From Omphiscola glabra (lineage: Eukaryota; Mollusca; Gastropoda; Lymnaeidae): DNA of 64,000 bases. The stretch covers positions 7,589,674 through 7,653,673 of the forward strand of contig OZ024811.1 in the NCBI GenBank assembly GCA_964017045.1, written 5' to 3'. Below are positions 24,691 through 37,339 of the stretch, piece after piece. A model generated the notes under the pieces. The model was not told where the DNA came from and made no database searches. It was given only the letters and a program-made list of their open reading frames with translations. The translations under genes were made by a program, and so were the position numbers. The first letter of the stretch is position 1, and each line of letters begins with the position of its first letter.

Positions 24691-26243
24691 CATATGGCAC
24701 TCACATCCCCATATGATGGTCAGTGAATAAGACCTATCCAGTTTAATAAGGTCTATCCATTTTAATAAGACCCCAGTTAATAAGATATATCTTGTTTAAT
24801 GGCCATGATTATATTCCACCCACATTCCCACACGATGGTCAGTGGATCAGTCATATCGTGTTTAATGCTCTCAAACGCCCTACACTATTATCTGTGACTG
24901 CAGTGACGTTAAGTGTGAAAGGTTGACAGTCACCGTAACCACTGAGCCGTAAACTTGGTGGAAACTCCAATCATAGCCTGGTACATCAGTCCCATGTTGC
25001 CTTTAGGGTGAGGGGTTGGGAAAAGGTGTTCTTTAAGCATAAGTGATCATTCGCTGTCAACAAAATTGTGTGACTTGTAATGTTGTCTCAATGTTGATTA
25101 TATCCCAATGCCCTACAAACTTTTCTCGCCGAGTGAACAAAGATCCTATTATCAACAAGCTCAATGACAAGGCAAATCATAACGACTCCTGCTCTGACTC
25201 CACTTTTACAAACCCTGTGTAGATATTATGTTACAGCTATTTGAGTAATTACAAGTATTTTCCCCGTCTAGACAAGTCAATAGTATGCTATTGTCATTTC
25301 AGTCATTACAAGTCTCTATAGTGAAACAACTAATTGTGATCATTTTCAGAATGCAAGTTGAAAAGACGGGATGATTAGTATTGTTTTGTCCGCAGTTGGA
25401 GGGGGGGAGGCAGGGGGGGATTGATTAACGCAACAAGACTGGTCAACTACTTAAGTGTTCTGTTCAGCATAACAATAACTTCTGTTTGAGTATTAGGTCA
25501 TGATAATTGACCTAGGACACTAGGTTGCAAAACGCGTTTAAATATTTTCAGGACATTGTCGGTGGGTACTGTATTGGGTTAGACAAAATACAAGTGACAT
25601 CTATGATTGCTTAACGGAAAAAGGGAAAAAAAAGGGGGGGGGGGGTTAAGTTGTTCATCTGTGTAGTTGAAGAGGGGGGCAGGGTTTTCTTTATTCCACC
25701 GAAGGCCATGGATGTTACTGAGATAGTTGAGATGATGATGTACATGTACGAATAGGTACATCTATCTGGCGTATTCGGGTCGATGGTAAGTGCTAACCGC
25801 CATTTTAATTGCAAAAATTTCACTTAGATTTTGAAATGTTGAGAGCTCACTACTGGCTTAATTTGCCATTTAATAATTTATTTATTTATTTTAGATAGAA
25901 AAAATTACCCAAGATAACTTAGTGTACTCATAAACCAAGAGATTCAGAAAAAAAGCCAAATGAGACCAAATGATTCACTTTTTTTAAAAAAGGTGACCCA
26001 AATATGCAAACGTCTGCAGATCGGCCATGTCTTCTCAGTGTCTATATAATGGGTTACAATGGCACATTCCGATTACATTCAATTTTCTCGTCGACCGGAG
26101 ACACAAAACGAGAACAAAAACTTACATTGACTGGTGTGTGTATTGTGCTATGTCCACAGAAGACTGTAGCCAGAACAACGCCACGTATGTCAAGAACGCA
26201 ATGTATGGTAACAAGAGACTGTCATTATATGTGACAGATTTAC

Positions 26244-26420
26244 GGAAAACTTCGTTACTACAAAAGACAGTCATTACAGTTACATGGAAAGCTTCGTTAC
26301 TATACAAAAGACATTCATTACAGTTACATGGAAAGCTTCGTTACTACAAAAGACATTCATTACAGTTACATGGAAAGCTTCGTTACTACAAAAGACATTC
26401 ATTACAGGTACACGGAAAGT
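26244..26420. repeat. 42-bp tandem repeat, about 4 copies
   Basis: Units of CTTCGTTACTACAAAAGACA followed by TTCATTACAGTTACATGGAA and AG. One copy has a 3-bp insertion. Because 42 is divisible by 3, several frames stay open on both strands, so open frames here are not evidence of a gene. Confidence 0.88.
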
Positions 26421-26689
26421 TTCGCTTTCGGCCATTACATACAAATCTTGGTGTAATTCGGGGAAGAAATTATAAAGAATCCCGAGTTTGGGATTTTTTA
26501 CTCCCATAATGTGGCAGTTGGTACACATCGATGACATCGTGGATCAACATCTGAAAACTGGCGTAACAACAATTTTAAAAGTGAAGACTGGCCTTAAATT
26601 TTCTGGACAATTGTTCAACGTTAAATCACGAGTCAGTCACTTGTACACTATTACACGTCATGGTATACAATTCATGTTATGTGAACTTA

Positions 26690-26840
26690 GAGGGTTGGAT
26701 TGCGATAAAGCTTTAAAGTGGATTAATGAGACACAAACATTTTTTGTAAATAAAACAATATATGTTAAGCTTTAATTATGATTTCACAAAATACAAATTC
26801 AAACGTTTCGGCAAATATATGTATTTCTTACCTATACCTA
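26690..26840. repeat. Dispersed repeat copy (shared with 59.93-60.1 kb)
   Basis: GGATTGCGATAAAGCTTTAA, then TAATGAGACACAAACA, then AAACGTTTCGGCAAATA recur in the same order near 59931-60050. They belong to an interspersed family that I cannot classify. The upstream 95-residue frame (26488-26775) may be a decayed piece of its coding part, but no domain is recognised. Confidence 0.7.
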
Positions 26841-26974
26841 AAAATGAAAGAAAAAAATAAGAATGGGTACAAGTCCATATCGAAAACAGATATCAGAAGA
26901 ACGGAAAGAAAGTACAATTAAGTACAAGATAAAAACCAAACATGAAAAAGACTTATTAATTGTAAATTTGGTTT

Positions 26975-27195
26975 ATATATATACCAATAGCGGTTATGCG
27001 TACCCGGGTCCCTGTAGACTAAATCCCATTCGGATGTCATTTGTGGTAGTTTTAGTTAAACTGAAAAAGTAAGTTTACAAACATATATTCCATTCAATTA
27101 TCTTTCATTTGATACCTCATTTTGTCTTACAAACCCAACAATAATATTTTAAATAGTTTTTAATCCCAACCTCTCACTTCTGATACCCCGGTGCG
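26975..27195. repeat. Dispersed repeat copy (shared with 51.24-51.47 kb)
   Basis: Blocks such as ATTCGGATGTCATTTGTGGT, ATTATCTTTCATTTGATACC and ACAAACCCAACAATAATATT occur in the same order and spacing at 51.29-51.43 kb. It is an interspersed element of unknown class. No coding sequence. Confidence 0.85.
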
Positions 27196-27349
27196 AACAG
27201 TCGCAGCCTTAAATTTTACGAAGCATTTTAATATAATGGTGCGTAACACCATCGATAAATCGTTCCAATTATTATTATTGTAAAGTTAATGTTTTAATTG
27301 GAACTAAGATGGACAGATGTGATTAATAACAGGATACAAATGTTTTCTG

Positions 27350-27745
27350 TACGGCTAAGGGTACATTCATACGTTAGTGTAGGGAACATATGTTAGTGTA
27401 AGGAACATTCATATGTAAGTAAAGGAACATATTCTTATGTTAATTTAGGGAATATTCTTACGTTTGTTTAGGTAACAGTAATACAATAGTGGAGGTAACA
27501 CTCATATGTTAGTGTAGGGAAAATTAGTCAGATAGTGTAGGGAACATTCATACGTTAGTGGAGGTAACATTCATATGTAAGTAAAGGGAACATTCATAAC
27601 TTAGTGTAGGGAATGTTCATACGTTAGTAAGGGAAACATTCTTATGCTAATTTAGGGAACACTCATGGGTTAAATTTAGGGAAGATTCATAAGTTAGTGT
27701 AAGGAACATTCATTACTTAATGTAGGGAACATCCATACGCTAATG
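27350..27745. repeat. Degenerate tandem array (GGGAACATTCATACGTTAGTG)
   Basis: About 15-16 diverged copies of a 23-26 bp unit based on GGGAACATTCATACGTTAG plus TGTA. Copies differ by point changes and small indels, which suggests an old array. Confidence 0.85.
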
Positions 27746-28459
27746 ATAAACCACTTCACGTGTGTCGTGAAAAAAATAGTATTAAAACTCAGAACTCTGT
27801 TTTTTTTTTAATTAGCAAATCTTGGAGTCTCCAAGAATAGAAGACACTTCATGATAAAGCGTCATGTTAAATCATGTGACTTTACTTATAGTATATACTG
27901 GCTTAAAATGAAAGCATTTTATGAAATCTTCTGTTATCGTTCAGTGTTAACACTAAACATGGACGTCTCTGTGAGTTAGTGACAAGAGGGATTTCATTGT
28001 TCAATGTGTCCTTGATATGGCCTCTCCGTTTTCTAGGGAGTTCAAAGTCACTTGACACTGTTGTTTCCTTCAAGAGTGCATAGCATGAGTGTCACCTCCA
28101 CGGGTTATCACGTGTAAGAAGGTGTAGGTAATGTCACCTTCAGTCAATCAAACAGTGTAGGTAATGTCACCTTCAGTCAATACAACAAACTGCCACTACA
28201 CAGTCAGTCAGAACTGACTGAAGAACATTGTCTTCCGGAGGACTATCCCCCAGCTTGTTCATCAAAGATAAGACATTTTGAATCACCGACTACTAACCCA
28301 AGGTTGGACCATAAAAGTGGTATCTGTTTTAAAATAAAATTCTCAGGAGTGCACATTTCAGGTACACATAAACAGCCTTAAAACCAGCAGTGACACAGGT
28401 GGGTGCAAATATATTTACACCACGTGACTAGAGCACAAGTTACCTGAAAGTAGAGAACA

Positions 28460-28505
28460 TGCAGATGACCTCTCTATGACGACGCCAGTAGCGGCGTCAT
28501 AGAAC
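28460..28505. repeat. Imperfect palindrome
   Basis: CTCTATGACGACGCC and GCGGCGTCATAGA face each other across a 3-4 base loop, so a hairpin of about 13 bp with one mismatch could form. The function is unknown. Confidence 0.55.
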
Positions 28506-29234
28506 CACCAGTCACCGGCTGACTGACTCACAGCACTAAGATAATCCAAATTTATTAGAAATAATTGCTGAGGTAAGTCTTGCGTGTTTGTATCAATAGC
28601 TTGGGAGTTCATGGAGAAGCAAGAATTTAAAACTCAAGTAGAAGGTCTGGGTCGTGAATATATTTTTATCTGGGAACGATGCCAGGAAAGTTCAGAGACC
28701 TTTTCAGACAAAGAAGGAACATTTTCTCACCCCACCAGTCAAATATGATATTCTATAAATATAATCCGAACGAAACTCGTTTGAATACATTTGTAAATCG
28801 CACTGAAAGACGTGAATACCAAATATTTAAAATGTCACTGTCGCCTTCTAAACGTAGCCGTATTCATTCCAATAATATACGCCACTAGTAGACGTGTGTC
28901 CAACGTCTAGGAGACATTTAACTAACAGAAAGTGACAAATGTAAAAATTGATGGTATTATGTAAGGAAATAAGATTTTTTTAAGTATGCCAACAAATTGA
29001 TGGAATGAGATGTCATCGGTATAGGAAGAGATACACGACATCAGTCAGTCACAAAGATTAACTCCAAATGTCATTGTTTGCGTCTTATGCTAACTATTGT
29101 AGCCTTTTGAAATGCCCCTAAGCAACATTTGATGTTACATTCAATGAAACAAAACTATGGACTGAAGCACAGAGTTCCTGCCAATCAAAGTTGGCTGTTT
29201 TGGTAAGCAAATTAGTCCAATAATTTAAATCTAC

Positions 29235-29447
29235 TTAAGGTCAATCTACTTGCACAATCTTAAGGTCAATCTACTTGCACAATCTTAAGGTCAATTATCT
29301 TGCACAATCTTAAGGTCAATCTACTTACACAATCTTAAGGTCAATCTACTTGCACAATCTTAAGGTCAATCTACTTGCACAATCTTAAGGTCAATCTACT
29401 TGCACAATCTTAAGGTCAATCTACTTGCACAATCTTAAGGTCAATCT
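29235..29447. repeat. 25-bp tandem repeat, about 8.5 copies
   Basis: Near-identical units of TTAAGGTCAATCTACTTGCA plus CAATC. Very low divergence suggests recent expansion. It lies inside the large LYSMD-like intron. Confidence 0.95.
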
Positions 29448-31119
29448 ATGGATACAATTCTAAACAATTGTATGGTCTATCTACCTATACAATCGTAATG
29501 TACTTCTAATTTTCCATGCCTAAAATCATAACATCGATCTGCTCTTACAATCACAAGGTCTATGTGCTGAAACAATCCTTACACGCCTGAAAAGAAATCT
29601 ATAGACACAGAATAATAACTCTACTGTGAAATTTGCAGTTTTGTTAAGTCAACTGTGTTTAGGCTCCATCCAAACTTATATTCCAGCAACTGGTAAGCAT
29701 TTTTACGCAGGGTTTAAGTTCTCCCCAAAAATAGTTGTTCTTCTTGACCGAGTTAATTTTCCCTGGTTTTTACCCACAGATGAGGATGGCCCCAAATGGA
29801 AATCGAACCAGTAATATCTTAGTCAAGAATCAATCTCTGAGTGTTTTATCATAGTTTGTTCTAATTCACCAGTACTGGCCATATAATCAATAACATGGTC
29901 AGTCTGATTAACCAATCTCCATCACACTTTACAGATAACAATTTTTACATATGATAACTGTATTATAGATAAAATGGACATCTGCAATCTGTTGAGCAGA
30001 TAATTCAAGTTGGTTAGAGATTTAAACAAAGCCAATGTGTTGGAATAAGTTTATTTGGCCGATATAATGGACTAAGCTTATTGAGACATCATGTTGGACT
30101 AATATCATTTCATCAGTGTGACTAATACTATATGGTCCATGTAGTGGAGTAAACAAAATTCATACCCTCTTGGAGTGCACTACCAGTTAGTTGTTTAAAC
30201 TCCAAGATAGCTGATAGTTTTAACACCTTTTATATATTGACAGATTATTTATGACAGGGACTTTTTTCTTCAAATTGAACATTTAAAATTTTACCAAGTA
30301 CAAGATAATATCTTTTATCTGTCACGGTTGCACCCTAATTGGTACCCTACTTCTTAGAGTCTTGTATCATCACTCCATCAGTGCCTCTAACCTGTAGTGC
30401 CACTAACATATTTAAAGCATGAAATGCTTCTAATAAAAGGTTGTGATAAAAAAAAAACATCAACTTTTAACCATTTCACATACCAATAAAAAGAAAAAAA
30501 CATGGGCTAAAAATTATTATCAATAAAAATTGGGTACTATTGTTCAGAATGGGAATAAAAGAATTCAGTTGAAATGAAGGTAAGTTTAACTGTGTTACTG
30601 CAATACTTTTTATTTCTAGTGGCAATCATATTTATAATATTTTTATTCAAGAGTGTATTACTTTATTTATTGTATAAAGTAAGAAAAAAATTGAGAAATT
30701 CAAGTCAACGGAAAAATAAAAGTACATTTATGGGCTATAACTCTATTATTTATAATGGTTGTCGTTTCTAATTTGTATTATTTCCCTTCTTAGAATTTCT
30801 TCTTGCTTAAAATCAAATACTTTGTAAAATTGGCCTCAAAATTAATATTCAAAATAAATTTTATTTAGTTATTCAGTAGTGTGAAATCAACAATACTGAG
30901 TTTTTTTTAAACAAAAATACATTGTCCTTGGGAAACAAGGACTAAACAGGAGATACATTCACATGGTTGGGCAATCTGTCATCTTTACCAATAAATTATT
31001 AGGGTGTCTACAATGTATTACAAAGGGGATCCAAAATGGACCAAAATGGTGTGACATCATTTAATTTTATGGAATGCCTCTTATTAGTCAACCCTCTTCC
31101 CCAGACTTTGGATTATTGT

Positions 31120-31310
31120 TGGGGAAGGGGGGGGGGGGGTGATCCTGATATATCAGTGGAGTATCTCATCCCAAGTGCCAGGAAAGACTTAAAATTTAAA
31201 AGCTTTAAATCCCTCTTCATAATATTTTCTTTAATATACATCCAAGTGTTTGTGCATTAAAGAGAGACTAGGGAGGGGATAAAAGCGTGTGGGGGGGGGG
31301 GGGTGAGAGT
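31120..31310 (+). repeat. G-run cluster
   Basis: Runs of 12-13 G occur at about 31127-31139 and 31291-31303 inside related sequence. Further runs follow near 31730 and 32820. The flanks (AGTCAACCCTC...CCAGACTTTGGAT) recur at about 32975, so the runs belong to a dispersed family. Confidence 0.6.
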
Positions 31311-33648
31311 GAATGCCCAGGTGAACTACATCTGTTCTGTCTGATGGAATGCCAATCCCATAAGTTTCTTTTAAAAATCTGAATCTTTTACCAGTTGTGT
31401 TCCTTCATTTTTATTATATGTTAATATTTCTTTTAATTATGAATAAATAAAAAGGGCGGATATTTCAATGTAATTATTTACAACAGTTTGTCATATTTAG
31501 CCCTACTTACCAAAAATAAATTGATTGCACTAAGAGGAAACAAGTCCAATTTATAAATCGATAATTAAAAAAACAAACTCGCAAAGTAATTCAATAAAAA
31601 CATTTTCTCACAATATTTAAATAATTCCTTAAATTAGCTTTCTTGTTCAATCTTTACATTGGATGACGCAATTGGAATGTTTATTATACCACACCAAAAT
31701 TTGTATAGATAAACTGGCTTATGATTAAGAGGGGGGTGGGGGTGCAATAGATTTAGAGGCAGCATTTTCTGCCAACTCCATATTCTTAATGAGGATTATT
31801 TTTTATGCTTATTCTGTATACATTGTAATTTTCATTCATTAGATAAAATAATTTAAGGACGGCCCTGTGTGTAACAAACTCTAGCAACTCAACTGTATAG
31901 ATTGAAACCTCTCCAATAAAAAAATTGATGTTAAAAAATAATTGACAAAGTCACATTCATGGCAGTGCTAATTCATAAAAGAGTAATGTTTACTCTAACA
32001 TTTCTAAACTAACTGAACAGTTTGTTTGCATTGTGTTAACTTTGATCTAAACACATCAAAATTTTACTACTGCTTTCAATAATTATTATTATTAAGTTTA
32101 AAAAGCACACACTTAACACTCACATTTACATCATTAACGCTTGGAGAAAGGGGGGTAATTTAATTCCTAATGTGATAAAGTATCCCTAGATCCACAGACA
32201 CCTTTTAGTGACGTTTATTTGCCCATAACAAAGTGATCACCTATTCTAGGACTGAAACAAGTTAACTTCTAAATATTGATGCAAAGAAATAATATACTTA
32301 ACATATGTACTCAACTAAACATATTACCCTTAAATTCTCAAAAGGATCACAGTGTTAACTGATCTGCATTGGCTAATCAATAAATAAAAGCTGAAAAGTT
32401 ATACATTTATTGTTGTTTTTTTTAATTTTTAAATTTAATCTCTTTAATTTAAAATTTTAACTCTAGTACCACCTAACATGAATTAGGGGCCATTTATCAG
32501 GGTCGCCAACCGTCTGTAAAAATTTACCTAAAATGACTTAAAGGTCCATATAAGTTACAAATTTTAGAATATCAGTAAATAAAATGAGACATTGTTTTTG
32601 TACAAAAAAAATCGTTGAAAAGCAACAAAAATGGAAATAGCATTTGCGATTTCTTTGTGCTTGCTTTAAAATAGTTTAATAATAATTATGAGATTGTAAT
32701 ACAATATACAAACATACTTAAATAGGCTCAGGTGTCATGGTCATACAAACATTGTAAATAAGATTTTTTTTAGTTTTGTGAGTCCAAAATTGATGTCATG
32801 AAAGAAGGGTGAGGGGAAAAGGGGGGGGGGGGGTGTCCACACATTTGTGTCAATGAATTATCAGGGTGTCAAAAATTTGTGATGATGGGGAGGATACAAA
32901 AATCAAATAATATATAATCATAATAAAAGACTATGACATCATTGATGGAAGGCCCATTACTGCCCTTATCCTTATTAGTCAACCCTCATTAGCCCAGACT
33001 TTGGATCATTATTGGGTAGGTACTTTGACACAAAATTTAAATATTGTCCGATTGCCATGAATGATACATCATTTTTAAAGGGCTAGCAATAAGCTTTATA
33101 AAAACACCAATTTCATCTTTCTATCTTTTATAGGAGTGGAGTTATGATTTTTTTTTCCCCTTATATAATCTATATATTTTACCCCCAAAACGTGTGACCC
33201 CAATTTCAAATTTCTGCACTTTTTTGCCCACAACATTTTTATTTTTAAAGATAATTGCACAAAATTTTCAGGAGACATTCCCAATCTAATATACAACACA
33301 AAGAACAACAAAACTTTTACATTACATCAAGACTTTTTATTTTGGATAATTTTCTTTGCAGTATGTTAAAAAAATCATGTACAGAAAAATTGTAAACATT
33401 ATTATTCGTAAAGGCAAAAAAAAATAAATTACATGTTCATTGTATTTTAATTAAATATATGATTAATTTATATTTAAAATAAATTCTAATATTTATAAAA
33501 GGTAAGTAGACGTCTTTTTTTAATGTAAAATTGAATGCATGAACTTATAAAAACGTCTAAAATCACTCATAAGACAAGACTAATACGAGCATACCAGTAC
33601 CGTTATGAGAGAAATTTTAAAAGATAATGGGGATGTTCTGCCTGTCAT

Positions 33649-33804
33649 TTGCTATATAGACTGCTTGGTCTTGTTGATGAGTCCCACGATGTCTCTGTCG
33701 TTGTCTTTGCCATCTACATCCAAATGTGCCTCATAATCGATGGGCGGAATTCCACAAAGTTCTTCAATAAAAAAATTAAAATGTTCTTGATTCTTACGTA
33801 CCCT
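33649..33804 (-). CDS. Exon-like coding island, terminal exon of an unidentified gene
   Basis: After a minus-strand acceptor (TTATGTCTACAG) a frame of one base plus 49 codons stays open to TAG. The peptide includes EELCGIPPIDYEAHLDVDGK and ends GLINKTKQSI. Its balanced, acidic composition contrasts with the very AT-rich flanks and looks coding. I recognise no family. The only nearby exon candidate on the same strand, at 34757-34908, ends in a strong donor (G|GTAAGC) that leaves one base, which would instead give the frame GYVRIKN...MRHIWM and a stop. A weak donor (CT|GTGTCG) in the same exon would fit the acidic frame. The gene model is therefore unresolved. Confidence 0.35.
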
Positions 33805-34519
33805 GTAGACATAACACTAAATTATAAATATAATTATAATCCTGAATGTAAACACTATCTAATTTCTTTTTAATATTATTCAATTTTTGAGTTTGTTAAC
33901 AAATCTTTTCTTTTTTTTTGTTATTTGATTATTTTGGTATATTAAATATTTGTCTGTCTATGTAAACTGTTTCACTATGTCTGTAAAAACAAACAGTATT
34001 AAAATAATATATTAAATTAACAATTAATTAACATTTATAATTAAATACTTTATTAAATTTTTAAAAATGTAGATTTTCATTAGGCTTGTAAGAATATTAG
34101 AAATTAATTAGGCTTTTATGATATTATGACTAAATGGACTATAAATAATAATAATTTTTATTGTTATAACTTATAAGTAGGCCAAATTTTAGTGATATAA
34201 TCCCATATTATTTGGCATTAATAAGAGAATAAATATTATTATTATTGATGCAATTAATGACGCTAGGATTAATTATTTATTCTATAATTTACAGGGACTG
34301 TAATTAAAAAGAGAACCGATAAATTTGGTGGGGCTACACACAATTTTTTAACGTAATAAAACTTCGGTAAAACTAATGACAACCCACTGATTCCCAATTA
34401 AAAACTTTTCAAGTTCGGTTGAAATGTTTTATTTAATTTTGTAAAATTATTAATTTGAAACTAAGTAGTATTATTCAGATGTTAGGGGATTCAACAATTA
34501 CGATTAAATTCATAATTGA

Positions 34520-34620
34520 CAGTGATAATAGCCGTTTCCGGCATCTCGATCGGAAAATAAATAACTTTTAATATGGCGACATTTTTGTCCCCACCCCAAG
34601 CAGCTGGTGGAGCGCATAAC
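34520..34620. promoter_or_regulatory. Promoter-like patch with ETS-like and YY1-like motifs
   Basis: In an AT-rich setting, TTTCCGGCATC (an ETS-type GCCGGAAA on the minus strand) and AATATGGCGACA (YY1-like, ATGGCG) lie within 50 bp. The position near two exon-like islands suggests promoter activity. The motifs are short and could be chance. Confidence 0.25.
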
Positions 34621-34756
34621 TTTTTTGGGACTTGTTATTGTTGAAGTATAATAACATAAGAATGTTTAAACTTGTAAATTGAATGTTGTTTAATTTTATC
34701 TAGATCCCATTAACTTTTTTTCACTAACTGAGGAGTATATTATTATATATGCTTAC

Positions 34757-34908
34757 CGAGTCGACACAGAAAATAAATCGTTGCGAAAATTTCATAGAAA
34801 CACCAGAACACAAAAACTGATACGTCACTGATGAGGAAAGCAATATTTAGTAAACGAAGGTGACGTAGAAAGCAATTTTCCAAAGATACCGTGTAGCCGT
34901 ACGCCATA
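34757..34908 (-). CDS. Candidate first exon of a small membrane protein (nested in LYSMD-like intron)
   Basis: ATG at 34908 (MAYGYTVSLENCFLRHLRLL) opens a frame rich in hydrophobic residues (NIAFLISDVSVFVFWCFYEI, then FATIYFLC) and ends at CTCG|GTAAGC, a strong donor leaving one base. One or two membrane segments are likely from composition. GC-rich NRF1-like half sites (TGCGCAGACTGCATGCGC) lie just upstream at about 34940-34957. The continuation is uncertain (see 33649-33804). It cannot splice in frame to the LYSMD-like shared exon. No homologue is recognised. Confidence 0.3.
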
Positions 34909-35427
34909 TTGTAGAACAAGTTTTTTTGACATTTTTGGTATGCGCAGACTGCATGCGCTAGTGGATCTTTGAAATGCCTATATTGAAATATTGGGGATAG
35001 TTTGTTAGATGCTGATATATTATATAAATTATAATGGTGGTGCATCATAGCAGATGCTATAACTTATTATTACTGTAAATCATTGGTCACCAACCTGCCG
35101 CCAGCATGCCACCTGGGATGCCTGAATATGTATTTGAATTTGTTCTTTCAATTTACATCCAAATATTCCAGTTCTCGCTACCAGCTGCGCTGGCCAATAA
35201 TTAATGGTCATAATTTGTGACAAATGCTTTGATTTAAGAACATGCCAGTGATATTTTGATGACATAATCATAAGTAAAATAGAGCACTTTCTAAGTCACA
35301 ATGATGTGGTAGCCCAGTACTAAGTAGGGTAAGGGGCCAACTTCCACTTTTAAACTTAACTTAACTCTGGAGACAGAGACAGTGACGTTTTAATTACAAA
35401 ATTACATTGATGCGTCTAGAAACTTAC

Positions 35428-35628
35428 CGTGACTCCGTATTTTAATGCAATGCCCATAAGGGTATCGGTTCGATTTACTTTTCTTGATATAAACTTTCTA
35501 GTGATCGGTGTCGATTTCTTCGTTGCTGATGACGAAGGTGCAGTCCCGTAACCCATTTGTGTGCGTAGCGATCGAGCAAGCCCTTGGCGCTCACTATCGT
35601 CTGCTTTGGCGTTATATTCAGTAGCCAT
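35428..35628 (-). CDS. LYSMD1/2-like gene, distal first exon
   Basis: Sixty-seven codons from ATG run through a Ser/Thr-rich N-terminus (MATEYNAKADDSERQGLARS, then LRTQMGYGTAPSSS) to the first half of a LysM domain (KVNRTDTLMGIALKYGVT). They end at ACG|GTAAGT in phase 0. Human LYSMD1/2 also have a short RSYGS-like N-terminal segment before LysM, so this is probably the ancestral first exon. Splicing to 13236 gives ALKYGVT|VGELKKENKL, a continuous LysM. With the distal last exon the protein would be 291 residues, and with the proximal one 250, against roughly 215-230 in human. The usual GDT turn reads TDT here. Confidence 0.8.
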
Positions 35629-36389
35629 ATTTACATACAGATTGTTTGATCCGAGAATTATGATGAGAATTATATATCAAAAACCCATTGTCGGTATTGG
35701 ACTTCGTATTTTATGAAGTCCGGAGTTTTTAGTCCGTCTCAATTTTCAAGAAAAAGCAGGATATTAACACAATATTATTGCTTGTTGACCCGTTTACGGT
35801 TCATAAGATTTGTTTCAGTATCGTACTTTCCGTTTCCTGTTATACTTGGACATCCAAGGGAGTTCACACAATATCAGTATAATGGCAATACTGGGTAACT
35901 GGAATAAAACGGATAGAGCCCCTTTGAATATATTACCACAACGCAAATTTCAAATCTTCAATTACATCTGACATACTCCAAGAGCATACCATTGCAAAGA
36001 GATGATTGATTGATTGGATATTTATATAGATGGTTTTCCAATGACACCAAGATATCTTTCTATCATTGATAGGAGAAAAGTTATGAATTTTTTAGTGATG
36101 TATTTTCCCCTACTATTTAGCTTTGTTATCAATTCTAAAAACTATGATCGAATTATTACTCGTTCTGTATTATTTTGTTTGTATATTTTTGACTATTAAA
36201 GTTAGAGCTCTAAAATTTGGAGGATATATTTTTAGCACACTGTTTAACAACACAAAACACATGAATTTTGGATTCATTTATATTATTTCAAAATGTGATC
36301 ATCTAAGCATAAGGTGTCGTTAACGATAATGATGATGATTGAGTACTTTCATAGCGCTCGTGTCCCTGCTAAGTTATCATGCTCACAGC

Positions 36390-36765
36390 GTTCTGGTGAA
36401 GCTATTTAAAGAAAAGGGTCTTAAAATGGTTCTTAAATGACTTTTTATAATTTTTAATGTGCCTCAAAGATTGGGGAAAACTGTTCCACAATTTGGGCGC
36501 AATAACTTCAAGAGCGCACTCCTAATGACTTCTTCCTGTGTCCATCCACATTAGGAACTGTCAGTAAGGACTGTATTGAAGAGCGCAGGTTCTGTATGGA
36601 TACATGTTTAGAAATCAGTTTTTGAATATATACAGGTGCAGAGCCTTCTATACAGCTATACGCCAGGGACAGAATTGTGTGGTCAATGCGCTCACTCACA
36701 GGAAGCCAATGGAGATCTTCAAGAACTGGGTTGATGTGGTCATATTTCTTTATACGAAAAAAACA
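36390..36765 (-). pseudogene. Non-LTR retrotransposon reverse transcriptase, 3' fragment
   Basis: On the minus strand HWLPVSERIDHTILSLAYSC is followed by GSAPVYIQKLIS and LRSSIQSLLTVP. This is the region after the polymerase palm in CR1/L2/Jockey-like non-LTR elements. After a frame change near 36510 it continues PKLWNSFPQSLRHIKNYKKS, FKNHFKTLFFK and a stop. At least one frameshift and the missing 5' part make it dead. Confidence 0.8.
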
Positions 36766-37339
36766 AATTAGAAAAATTTTTTTTTTACCAAAATGACATA
36801 ACTATTACAACAGCAAAGCTATTACTATAAAATTTTCAGCACAATCGGATAATATATATCTTAGACTATTTGAAAGAAGTGCAATTTTTTTAAAACATAT
36901 AATGCACAAAAGGAAAATGTATAATGTATAAAATTTTAGAAGAAAAAAACATTTAATGAAAATGGACCACAGCCGAGTCATTTTTACTTATATATATTAT
37001 ATATACATATACATTTAACTAATAATGCTACTGCTATTAAATTTTCAGTAAAAACAGATAGAAACAATCCAAATGTAAAGCAATATTCATATATAAGAAA
37101 GAAAATGTAAAATATATATATAATGTTTAAAATGTATTGTTTATGTAACTTTCTGAAACATTCTATATTAAAATTTTTAACCTCCTCAAAACGTGTGAAA
37201 ATTACTTTTCTACGTAATTATCTTCTTCTATATATTAAGGGCCAGCGATCAATTTATTGATCATTCTGGCTCCTCTGCGTGTAGAGGAGCTTAGTAATGC
37301 TGCTGTGCCTAGTGTTGATGAGGATATTTCACTGGTTGC

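Larger units (their letters stand above)
14237..35427. other. Large repeat-rich intron between alternative LYSMD-like first exons
   Basis: About 21 kb separates the two first exons. It holds hAT fragments (15.6-16.65 kb), two inverted-repeat DNA elements (17514-18022 and 22438-22921), SINE-like copies, at least six tandem arrays, G-runs (31.1-32.8 kb) and a small exon-like island (33.65-33.81 kb). Open frames other than those listed look non-coding. Confidence 0.6.

Noticed and set aside
26004..26509. 160-residue open frame at 26 kb
   Set aside because: Half of it is a 42-bp repeat, and the rest has no recognised domain or splice sites.
28415..28612. Minus-strand frame ending at TCAG|GTAACT as an exon
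   Set aside because: It leaves one base and cannot join the LYSMD-like shared exon in frame. A palindrome explains part of the open frame, and no partner exon was found.
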